DNA from: Saccoglossus kowalevskii
Lineage: Eukaryota > Hemichordata > Enteropneusta > Harrimaniidae
Reading direction: 5' to 3'
Assembly (NCBI RefSeq): GCF_000003605.2
Contig: NW_003113964.1
Coordinates: forward strand, 213,555 to 259,797
Length of the DNA: 46,243 nucleotides
The notes below the pieces were generated by a model, which saw only the letters and a program-made list of their open reading frames with translations, had not been told where the DNA came from and ran no database searches. The translations under genes and the position numbers were made by a program. Positions 39,901-46,243 of the stretch are shown here, in pieces; the stretch's first letter is position 1, and each line of letters starts with the position of its first letter.

Positions 39901-42900
39901 CCAGATATATATATGACCTAATGTGTAATGTATTTGTGATGTTAAAACTTGATTTGTCCAGCCATGTATGATAAATGGCTCTGTGGAACTGTATTTATTT
40001 ACACTAGACAACTGCCAGTTATCTATTTTATATTTATTCACACCCATGGTCATAATCTGTTGTACGAGTTGATATGAATCTCAGGAGAATATCTTGGCAT
40101 TCATGACCAAACCAAACTCACTTACATTATTCTAAATGATCTATGTACATTGTTTTTATATTTATTATTTTTATTTTATTTGAAGTATCTGACTATGAAA
40201 AATAAAATAATATTTGGAAGATATTCTTACAAATTAACATCGATATTAATATAAATATGATATTATTATTAATTATTAATATTATGCAAATTAGGTAATT
40301 ATTATATTGAAATAAGACAATATTTGATACAGATAATTTGGTGCAAATATTGTTCGAAAATATTTACATTCCTTATAAATTCTATGATATTTCAAATGGA
40401 ATAAACACTATCAACTTTAAGAAATTCATATCAACCAGTGTCACATAATAAAGAGGAGGAGATTCTTTCATATCTGGGGTCTGATTATCAAATTATGAAT
40501 TATACAACCATTTTCTTACCTGACTACCTATGTCATATACTTCCCATCTTGCAGCTATAGTAGTATTACTACTCTGATATTCAGTGGGTTCTGAATCAGA
40601 CCATGACATGTCAACATGGTATAAATCAGCAATAACTGGTGGAGTTACATCAATTATCACTCCATTGGAAGATGCAACAGCTGATCGTCCTGAACCTAAA
40701 GTTATAGAAATATTTATATACATACATGCTAGTGATATAGTCATTGTAAATAATAATTATCAAGAATTTTCATTTTATATTAATTGTACTTTATTAATTG
40801 AATACTTTATAGCATAACAAATAATTGAGTGACATTTGTAGATAAATTTGCAGTATTATATGATGTTATTGTTACTCATATGATGAGACAATGTACATGT
40901 ACAGCATCAACCACACACAAAATCTTTCAACTTTAATTGGCATACATGTATTATTTATATAGATATACATATTTTCACTGGGAACAGTGTCTTACTGTCA
41001 CACCTGACTTTTTGTCTATGTGTAAATAGCAAGTGTAAGTTCTCTTGGTATGAAGAGTGCATGCATATTACACAGAAACAATATTCTGTGAATGGAACCA
41101 GGCGGCAAGGCTGTGTATTTTCCTAACATAAGGGTATAATTGCAATTTAATAGTGACATTCTTACTTATGGCAGCCAGGACTAAGTGAACACAATCACAA
41201 GCTTTTTCTAAATTTTAAATATACTGGCCAGTGACTTTGCCATCCCTCATAAATCTGCAGCAAACTTCACCCAGCGTATGGGCTGATCACTTTTTTGTAT
41301 TCGTTCACAGGTAGGATCTGCAGTTGGGTCTACTCATCACAGGATTATTGCAATCAATGACTAAGCAATCATACCTGTTACACCTTTGACAGTGAGATAA
41401 TAAGGTACTGGTACTGTTTTATTTTGACCATCTTCTTCAATCATAACATCGGGGTTTAAATTCAAGTCTCCTAGCACTATATGATGGACACTAGTTGTAC
41501 TGTCTGAACAGGAACTATCACAGTTATATAAATCACATGGCTTGACACATGGGATACATGGACTGGTCACCTGAATTAAATAGAAATAATAAAGGTATCA
41601 AGCTAAGTAGGGAAAAGATAAATTATCTTTGCTTTTTCTTGAGCAGAGTGAAAATAAATATGCACACTAAAGCATATGCTTTTTGGGAATAGCAAAATGT
41701 TACTACTTCTTGATAAAGTAGAAATAACATACCCAAACATGGATAAAACTGAAAGTCATGTCGAGGTATACAAGTTCATAAATTTGAACAAAATTAACAA
41801 AACTGAACAATAGAAGAAATACAGGATACATAGAAAATTACAAGAATTCTGAGGTAAACAACCCTGAGATGAAGCCATGAAAATAGCACTTGTGGCACCT
41901 GCCACATCAGTCAAATATCCTGCCATATATCATAGATCATCAGTGAACATTGTCATTGATGATTTGTTAAATGAGACTTGACCATGGTCAAAGAAAAATT
42001 AAATGTCTGGTGTCTCAGATTATGGTCAGATTTTCTCTTAGAAGAAAAAACTATCATTCGGTGTCCCTGACCACGGTCAAGACGATTATAGTTTATGGTT
42101 GATCAAATGTGGTCAACCATAGTCACCACTTCACCCAAGGAATCTTGCTTTCTTACTATTCTGAATGGTACAACATCATCTTGTAAGCGTTGAGAACCAA
42201 TTCCTGCCATGAAACCCTCAATGGCATTCTCACCATTTCGAAAAGGATCACCATAGCGACACAGTGTTTCAACAAATGGTGGCAGTCTGAAAAAACAAAC
42301 ACAATGTGCATAAAATTCACTTTGAGTAAAACCTGTGAAATCAACTTCTGAATAATCTTATGTATTAAATGCAGGTTTATATGTTCTTGATAAGCTTTGA
42401 AAAATTATTATGTATAATTAAAAACATCTTGGGTTGTATTTATTACCAAAAAAATGTCCACTTTTGCATTAATTCCCTAGATAAATTTGCAATTCCTACG
42501 TGTATGGCACATATATATCAAGGAAGATAAATTGGTGGCAGCTACAAACTTCAACAGTTAAATGGCTCTAAATGACAGATATTTAGGGATGCAGGGAGAA
42601 GCAGTGAAAAAGAAATATTTAATGGAGAATGAATTACAGTTATAGTGCTAAATGGCACAATGTCACTGTACTTATTGTTATACAGTAATAAACACCCACT
42701 CCATCAACTCATCTCAAATTACTAAATGATGCAGTATTGTTGGTAGTTCTAATAAACACCCACTCCATCAACTCATCTCAAGTTACTAAATGATGCTGTA
42801 TTGTTGGTAGTTCTAATAAACACCCACTCCATCAACTCATCTCAAGTTACTAAATGATGCTGTATTGTTGGTAGTTCTAATAAACACCCACTCCATCAAC

Positions 42901-45443
42901 TCATCTCAAGTTACTAAATGATGCTGTATTGTTGGTAGTTCTAATAAACACCCACTCCATCAACTCATCTTAAGTTACTAAATGATGCTGTATTGTTGGT
43001 AGTTCTAATAAACACCCACTCCATCAACTCATCTCAAATTACTAAATGATGCTGTATTGTTGGTAGTTCTAATAAACACCCACTTTATCAACTCACCTTA
43101 GGTTCCTAAATGATGCTGTACTTGTAGGTGGATTGAAGAAATCTGTAATCTCAGGCACAAAATCTAATCTATTCCATACTGTCATGATAAGCTTTGCATT
43201 GTCACTCAGATGTGGGACACCAGACATAATAGCTGCTGCAACGTCATCAATGAAGAACTCAACTGTCCAGTCAGTCTATCAAATTAAATGACAATAAAAC
43301 TCTGAACAAGCAGCCTCTCGGCTGAGATAGCTCCGCTGTTAGCAATGCACATTTCAATTAAAGAACAGAAGATATCATTAGAAAATGAACAAGATGCATT
43401 GTATCAATGCAATGGGACTTGCTGTTTTCAACAAGAATTCAAAAATATCATTTTTCAACATAAATGATTGTGGTTTTTAACAAGAAAAAAATATCACATG
43501 TAGTTCCTATATATGTAATATCAAAGCAATTGGACTTGCGGTTTTTAACAAGAAGTCAAAAATATCACTTTTTACCAAAAATGACAAAAATATTCACCAA
43601 AATTAGAGAATTGACGATATCATTACAAAATGAACAAATCTGAGAGTGGTCCACATGTAGTACCTATATATGTAATATCAAAGCAATTGGACTTCTGGTT
43701 TTTAACAAGAAGTCAAAAATATCACTTTTTACCAAAAATGACAAAAACATTCGCCAAAATTAGAGAATTAAAGATATCATTACAAAATGAACAAATCTGA
43801 GAGAGGTCCACATGTAGTACCTATATATGTAATATCAAAGCAATTAGACTTGCGGTTTTTAACAAGAAGTCGAAAATATCACTTTTTACCAAAAATTACA
43901 AAAATTTTCACGAAAATTAGAGAATTGAAGACATCATCACAAAATGAACAAATCTGAGAGAGGTCCACATGTAGTACCTATATATGTAATATCAAAGCAA
44001 TCGGACTTATGGTTTTTAACAAGAAGTCGAAAATATCACTTTTTACCAAAAATGATAAAAATATTCACCAAAATTAGAGAATTAAAGATATTATTACAAA
44101 ATGAACAAATCTGAGAGAGATCCACATGTAGTACCTATATATGTAATATCAAAGCAATTGCACATGCGGTTTTTAACAAGAAGTCGAAAATATCACTTTT
44201 TACCAAAAATGACAAAAATATTCACCAAAATTAGAGAATTGAAGATATCAACATGAAATGAACAAACCTAAGAGAGGTCTACCCAAGGTACATATACACC
44301 AAGTATCAAAGCATTCAGGCTTGTAGTTTTCAAGAAGTCGAAAAAGTAAAACATTGACACGGACGACGACGGACAATCACTCATATGATAAGCTCCGCTC
44401 TACAAAGTCGACAGCGGAGCTAAAAATGTAAATCATATGCATATGGTTCAAAATTAATAAGTGACCTAATAGTTAAAATACATGTAGCTCTGCTGAAATA
44501 CATGTAGCATGTAGCAAAATACATGTAGCTCTGCTGAAATACATGTAGCATGTAGCAAAATACATGTAGCTCTGCTGAAATACATGTAGCATGTAGCAAA
44601 ATACATGTAGCTCTGTTGAAATACATGTAGCATGTAGCAAAATACATGTAGCTCTGCTGAAATACATGTAGCTTGTAGCAAAATACATGTAGCTCTGCTG
44701 AAATACATGTAGCATGTAGCAAAATAATGTAGCTCTGCTGAAATACATGTAGCATGTAGCAAAATACATGTAGCTCTGCTGAAATACATGTAGCATGTAG
44801 CAAAATACATGTAGCTCTGCTGAAGAGTATCCTTCTCAAAACAAAGTAACAATTGAGTAACAAAGTAGTTTTCAAGAAGATGTCAAAAATAATGACATGG
44901 TACTCTATCTAGAAACAAATTGAAAATAAAAGGATAGCTGGTTCAAATTTAAACAATTCTATTAATTTTTTATAAACTCAAATAAAACAATATATTGGGA
45001 TCTATACAAAAAAGATTCCAGACCTGTTCGTCAATATATTATTGTCAGTTTCAATAACTCTATAATGCTAATACAAGGGTGATATGTAAACCATGTCTAC
45101 TTCAAACCCACTAAGGTACTGTCATTATATAGTTAGTTCCTGTATTACCCCAAAATGAAGCATGAGGTGCAGCATTGATTTGCTGTTGGTAATCTCTTAA
45201 CAAGAATTTATACATTTGGTTTTAATAGGCAGATATAGGTGATGGTTATGTGATGACTACATTAAATTGCCATAGTTACCTTGTCACCAACATCATCCAT
45301 GGTAAGCACCAAGCAGTATGTGTGCCAGGCTTGTGATGGGTCAAATGAAAGTTCAATAATCTCATGTTTGGGTTCATATGTGTCATTTACATAGCGACTC
45401 CAGACCACGGCAAAATGTTTAATCTCGCCATTTACACTGACCC
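30848..45443 (-). CDS. Gene B: inverted paralogue of gene A (17 exons, 5' end outside window)
   Basis: Exons in transcript order: 45443-45280, 43275-43097, 42286-42157, 41570-41375, 40695-40520, 39840-39657, 39387-39232, 39021-38790, 38252-38173, 38036-37929, 35981-35831, 35243-35101, 34670-34579, 34136-33024, 32870-32671, 31922-31727, 30934-30848. After the first two bases these join in frame to 1195 codons including TAA, with no internal stop and GT-AG at every intron. It matches A exons 4-20. The counterparts of A exons 1-3 must lie beyond 46243, past a Tc1-like insertion. The same layout applies: FN3-like region, RKRR site, two cadherin-like/CSPG-like repeats, EGF, one membrane helix, tail. 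The intact frame argues for a working gene. The tail is the most changed part. Confidence 0.88.
31060..31560. repeat. Two fused partial AGCTCC-family copies in gene B intron 19
   Basis: GCAGCCTCTCG(A/G)CT followed by TAGCTC(T/C)G(T/C)TGTTAGCAATG occurs at about 31067 and again at about 31165. The second copy continues into the family body (31250-31560: CAAGAATTCAAAAATATCAC, TTCATCAAAATTAGAGAATT). Not coding. Confidence 0.7.
31727..31922 (-). CDS. Gene B exon 19-equivalent (cytoplasmic tail)
   Basis: Acceptor TTCCTGCAG, donor GCAAG|GTAATG, phase 2 to 0. Keeps NPMY (NPxY) but has DRYVKSPA in place of A's DRYVNLSP, so the YxN motif is lost; 6 residues shorter. The frame stays open through the donor for about 75 further codons, so intron retention would add a long basic tail. 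Confidence 0.9.
31923..32670 (-). other. Gene B intron 18
   Basis: 748 bp, AT-rich, no bounded element seen. Confidence 0.5.
32671..32870 (-). CDS. Gene B exon 18-equivalent (transmembrane helix)
   Basis: Acceptor TATTTTTCAG, donor AACAAG|GTATGT, phase 0 to 2. Closes the partial EGF (VNSHVCYCENANWPC), then membrane helix GISIGVIVFVALIGIMVLI, then a longer basic juxtamembrane run (KKHGKIKKDK) than in A. Confidence 0.92.
33024..34136 (-). CDS. Gene B exon 17-equivalent (furin site, cadherin-like repeats, EGF)
   Basis: Acceptor TTATCTACAG, donor GATCAG|GTGATT, phase 0 to 0, 371 codons. Retains the RNRKRRQ site, both cadherin-like/CSPG-like repeats and the EGF cysteines. Eleven changes from A, among them C to F (EDTFYF) and S to F (QRFDN). 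Loss of that cysteine in B leaves one fewer possible disulfide partner in the first repeat. DNA identity to A is about 98% over the part compared, far above the rest. Confidence 0.95.
34137..34578 (-). other. Gene B intron 16
   Basis: 442 bp; lacks the retrotransposon of A. GCAGCC followed by TAATAGCTC near 34483 is a decayed AGCTCC-family end. Confidence 0.5.
34579..34670 (-). CDS. Gene B exon 16-equivalent
   Basis: Acceptor TGTTTTTTAG, donor CCCAG|GTGAGT, phase 1 to 0. Identical to A in residues except T to I near the end (GTITTQ). Confidence 0.92.
34671..35100 (-). other. Gene B intron 15
   Basis: 430 bp, no feature recognised. Confidence 0.5.
35101..35243 (-). CDS. Gene B exon 15-equivalent
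   Basis: Acceptor CTTTCAG, donor ACAG|GTTAGT, phase 2 to 1. Encodes IEKIHGSAFYVNLLGDFSTN and NMSEFKADARPRIIYWH. Confidence 0.9.
35405..35640. repeat. AGCTCC-family element in gene B intron 14
   Basis: ACAAGCGACCTGATGGTC then AATAGCTCCACTGTTC at the left end, then ACTTCTTGAAAACTACCAGC and ACAAAAATATTCACCAAAAA. Same intron and same sense relative to the gene as the A copy at 15262-15883, so it probably predates the duplication. Confidence 0.65.
35831..35981 (-). CDS. Gene B exon 14-equivalent
   Basis: Acceptor TTGATTCAG, donor AATAG|GTGTTG (weak), phase 1 to 2. Encodes LPAGSSMAAGILTPEDLSKE, then FIVDPENTKDSISRALTNR. Confidence 0.9.
36040..37800 (-). repeat. 31-bp minisatellite in gene B intron 13
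   Basis: Reads AGTGACTGGTGAAAATGTG then TCCTATCATCTT on the + strand, the reverse complement of the A array. About 55 units, most homogeneous at the left; the right end (37200-37800) has truncated and diverged units. Same intron and same sense relative to the gene as in A. Confidence 0.95.
37929..38036 (-). CDS. Gene B exon 13-equivalent
   Basis: Acceptor GCTTCATAG, donor GGAG|GTATAA, phase 1 to 1. Encodes DDDEVVTSVNGEDVTLSLTQ, ends KVTISTSGG. The next intron holds the 31-bp minisatellite, as in A. Confidence 0.9.
38173..38252 (-). CDS. Gene B exon 12-equivalent
   Basis: Acceptor TTTTTCCAG, donor GATTC|GTAAGT, phase 2 to 1. Encodes VLVSSLKVCNKGHQCSDYTV, one residue different from A (N to T). 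Confidence 0.9.
38253..38789 (-). other. Gene B intron 11
   Basis: 537 bp against 121 bp in A. No bounded element recognised. Confidence 0.5.
38790..39021 (-). CDS. Gene B exon 11-equivalent
   Basis: Acceptor GATCCTCAG, donor GGAAA|GTAAGT, phase 1 to 2. Encodes VIPEVQVGLNASGSVHVE, the charged MREKNPEEEETRLE run, and ends NKFLMEPGK. Same 232-bp length as A, about 81% identical residues. Confidence 0.92.
39232..39387 (-). CDS. Gene B exon 10-equivalent
   Basis: Acceptor CTTTTCAG, donor TTACT|GTGAGT, phase 1 to 1. Encodes GVTVIADSPDTSNATTSTYC; about 4 changes from A. Confidence 0.9.
39657..39840 (-). CDS. Gene B exon 9-equivalent
   Basis: Acceptor TATGTTTCAG, donor AACTG|GTAAAT, phase 0 to 1. 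Encodes VKDIQFAIGTTPHGIDLQDF and YYVTLKVTNNAGLESS. It is the most diverged exon of the FN3-like region. Confidence 0.92.
39841..40519 (-). other. Gene B intron 8
   Basis: 679 bp, very AT-rich around 40200-40330 (runs of ATTATTAAT). No donor-derived array as in A. Confidence 0.55.
40520..40695 (-). CDS. Gene B exon 8-equivalent (FN3-like linker)
   Basis: Acceptor AACTTTAG, donor GTCAG|GTAAGA, phase 1 to 0. Its 59 residues are identical to A exon 8, and the DNA is nearly so, while the flanking introns differ. Unlike A, the donor region is not tandemly repeated here. Confidence 0.93.
40696..41374 (-). other. Gene B intron 7
   Basis: 679 bp. No feature recognised. Confidence 0.5.
41375..41570 (-). 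CDS. Gene B exon 7-equivalent
   Basis: Acceptor TTTAATTCAG, donor AACAG|GTATGA, phase 0 to 1. Keeps all cysteines of the CIPCVKPCDLYNCDSSC block. A to B changes include AI to VM, R to K and S to P. Confidence 0.92.
41978..42121. repeat. Cluster of GACC/GGTC palindromes in gene B intron 6
   Basis: TTGACCATGGTCAA (41978-41991) is a perfect 14-bp palindrome. GACCACGGTC follows near 42070. TATGGTTGA...TCAACCATA (42094-42102 with 42113-42121) forms a hairpin with a 10-base loop. The rest of this 586-bp intron (41571-42156) shows nothing else. Confidence 0.5.
42157..42286 (-). CDS. Gene B exon 6-equivalent
   Basis: Acceptor TTTTTTCAG, donor AGAATA|GTAAGA (A has TCTG|GTAAGG), phase 2 to 0. Encodes LCRYGDPFRNGENAIEGFMA and ends VVPFRI. 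130 bp as in A. Confidence 0.9.
42690..43096 (-). repeat. 64-bp tandem array derived from the exon 5 / intron 5 junction of gene B
   Basis: Six or so very uniform units (TGGTAGTTCTAATAAACACC at 42741, 42805 and so on, 64 bp apart). Read in gene sense, each has the exon 5 end copy (ACAGCATCATTTAGTAACTT), but the donor position reads GAGATGAGTTG: GT has become AT in every unit. The real exon donor (CTAAG|GTGAGT) is intact. The remaining intron (42287-42689) has no other feature. Confidence 0.88.
43097..43275 (-). CDS. Gene B exon 5-equivalent
   Basis: Acceptor TTTGATAG, donor CTAAG|GTGAGT, phase 0 to 2. N-part TDWTVEFFIDDVAAAIMSG is diverged from A; the C-part FVPEITDFFNPPTSTASFRN is identical. 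Followed in transcript direction by a 64-bp tandem array seeded by its own 3' end. Confidence 0.92.
43305..44425. repeat. Long AGCTCC-hairpin element in gene B intron 4 with internal 157-bp repeats
   Basis: Left end ACAAGCAGCCTCTCGGCTGA then TAGCTCCGCTGTTAGC. Right end CACGGACGACGACGGACAAT then hairpin AGCTCCGCT...AGCGGAGCT (44390-44420). Between them are about five copies of a unit of about 157 bp (CCTATATATGTAATATCAAA and ACTTTTTACCAAAAATGACA in each). Non-coding; full-length relative of the other family members in the window. Confidence 0.75.
44478..44822. repeat. 41-bp minisatellite in gene B intron 4
   Basis: Unit: ATACATGTAGCTCTGCTGAA then ATACATGTAGCATGTAGCAAA, 41 bp, starting at 44479, 44520, 44561 and on; about 8.4 copies. 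The unit seems to have grown from the AGCTC-type end of the neighbouring repeat family. It leaves all three - strand frames open, so the long frames there are artefacts of the repeat. Confidence 0.92.
44826..45279 (-). other. Gene B intron 4, part next to exon 4
   Basis: AT-rich, no feature recognised. Confidence 0.5.
45280..45443 (-). CDS. Gene B exon 4-equivalent (first in window)
   Basis: Acceptor CATTGCAG, donor GACAAG|GTAACT, phase 1 to 0. Encodes GVSVNGEIKHFAVVWSRY and FDPSQAWHTYCLVLTMDD. Same 164-bp length as A exon 5945-6108. The preceding exon is not found between here and the Tc1-like element at 45604. Confidence 0.92.
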
Positions 45444-45603
45444 CTGCAATGAGAGGAATCTCTATTATTATTATTATTGCCACAGAAATGGAAATGTGAA
45501 CAAAATGTGGTGGCATATGATACCTAGAGAAGAACATGACAAATTTTGTTTAGGGAAACATGTTGATGGTTGATGGAGCAATAAACCAGACAGACATCAA
45601 CTA

Positions 45604-46243
45604 CAGACCCGCCAGAAAGTATTTACGCACCACACTACAGGCAGCTACTACCTACGATATCATACAATAAAATAAACTCAATAACGGTTTGAATAAATAT
45701 ATTTATATATCTAATAAAATATGCGTTTTTACACACAATAAAAACAACAAAATTGTCCTTGTCATGCAGGATTGAATAAAAACGGCAGTCTGAACGAAAC
45801 AGTGAAAAAACGTTCGAATTCTCTATGGAGAATACCGTGTAAACGCAAGCTCATGAATATTCATGAAGACATAGAACGTGGCGATTGTCAATAATGCGTG
45901 TGTCCACCTCTTCGCTGGATGACTTCTCTGAGCCGTTTTGGCATGGTATCGACGAGTTTCCGACACATGTTCACTTGGAACTGTCCCCAAGCTTCCATTA
46001 TACTCACGTATAAATCCTCGATGTTAGCAACTGGTCGGGAATGCACCTCTAAATCGATCAACTCCCAGAGGTTCTCAATGGGATTCAAATCTGGAGACTG
46101 TGCAGGCCAATTCAAAGTGGTAAAGTTGTCGAAAAAATATCCGTACTCTTGTGGATTATTTAGAAAATCCCTCACTGCCAATGCTGTGTGAACGGGGGCA
46201 TTATCCTGTTGGAAATGAAAATTGGGTCCAACGAGTCTTAGTG
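45604..46243 (-). mobile_element. Tc1/mariner-family transposon, cut by the window edge
   Basis: Probable outer end at TA|CAGACCCGCCAGAAAGTATT (45602 onward), similar in style to Tc1-like inverted repeats. The transposase is on the - strand and runs off the window. Lies in gene B intron 3, about 160 bp upstream of exon 4. The other end and the second TA are not visible. Confidence 0.75.
45888..46241 (-). CDS. Tc1-like transposase, C-terminal part (5' end outside window)
   Basis: Frame open from the window edge (CTA at 46241) to a stop at 45888. Contains FQQDNAPVHTA with the second catalytic Asp, and WPAQSPDLNPIENLWE with the third catalytic residue, Glu; ends GGHTHY. These are hallmark motifs of the Tc1/mariner DDE domain. 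By count, 42 residues separate the Asp and Glu, against 34 in classic Tc1, because of extra residues around PQEYGYFFDNF. No frame break in the visible part. Unrelated to the host gene. Confidence 0.85.
   Translation of the reverse strand, partial: LRLVGPNFHFQQDNAPVHTALAVRDFLNNPQEYGYFFDNFTTLNWPAQSPDLNPIENLWELIDLEVHSRPVANIEDLYVSIMEAWGQFQVNMCRKLVDTMPKRLREVIQRRGGHTHY

Noticed and set aside
44420-44875. Three overlapping - strand open frames of 107-151 codons
   Set aside because: They are the 41-bp minisatellite read in all three frames; 41 is not a multiple of three, so the peptides are the same repeat in turn.
133-45443. A and B as two alleles placed side by side by the assembler
   Set aside because: They face each other in inverted orientation, the introns do not align, element insertions differ and several exons differ by 20-30% in residues; too diverged for alleles, though a misjoin cannot be fully excluded.
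45898-46191. 97-codon + frame at the right edge
   Set aside because: Antisense of the Tc1-like transposase, whose DDE motifs are on the - strand.

Overview
The window is animal nuclear DNA: AT-rich, with many small GT-AG exons, long introns full of repeats, and several families of DNA transposon remnants. The coding content is one kind of gene, a large modular single-pass membrane glycoprotein. Its domain style and the repeat types suggest a marine invertebrate, possibly a non-vertebrate deuterostome such as a hemichordate. That placement is an inference; nothing in the sequence fixes the species.

The main structure is a tail-to-tail inverted pair of paralogous genes. Copy A is on the + strand (exons from 133 to the stop at 22476; its 5' end lies left of the window). 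Copy B is on the - strand (exons from 45443 down to the stop at 30848; its 5' end lies right of the window). Twenty consecutive exons of A and seventeen of B can be placed by eye, every one bounded by AG/GT and with the reading frame kept through all joins. The 17 shared exons have identical lengths except the two that encode the transmembrane/juxtamembrane part and the cytoplasmic tail. A gives 1377 residues and B 1194 residues inside the window.

Predicted protein, N to C: a glycosylated ectodomain of unrecognised type, an FN3-like beta-sandwich region with a D-x-TPP linker, a further unrecognised region, an RKRR furin-type site, two cadherin-like/CSPG-like repeats, an EGF domain and part of a second, one membrane helix, and a tail of about 120 residues with NPxY and YxN motifs. 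It looks like a cleaved cell-surface receptor or adhesion protein. No ligand or pathway can be named from the sequence.

Layout: 1-130 tRNA-like/SINE remnant; 133-22476 gene A, with a 4.3 kb foldback-type transposon in intron 2, splice-donor-derived tandem arrays after exons 5 and 8, a hAT MITE in intron 10, a 31-bp minisatellite (with an N gap) in intron 13, an AGCTCC-hairpin repeat in intron 14 and a non-LTR retrotransposon remnant in intron 16. 22477-24640 and 28066-30847 are homologous 3' flanks ending at a conserved AATAAA. 24641-28065 is a unique spacer with a GC-richer LTR-like block. 30848-45443 is gene B, with the same minisatellite in the same intron, a splice-donor-derived array in the same place, a long AGCTCC-family element and a 41-bp minisatellite. 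45604 to the end is a Tc1-like transposon cut by the window edge.

Most notable: (i) the inverted paralogue pair with mosaic divergence, where exons 8 and 17 are nearly identical but exons 9, 11 and 19 and the introns are diverged; (ii) independent tandem arrays seeded by exon/intron junctions, whose decoy splice donors are mostly intact in A but uniformly destroyed in B.
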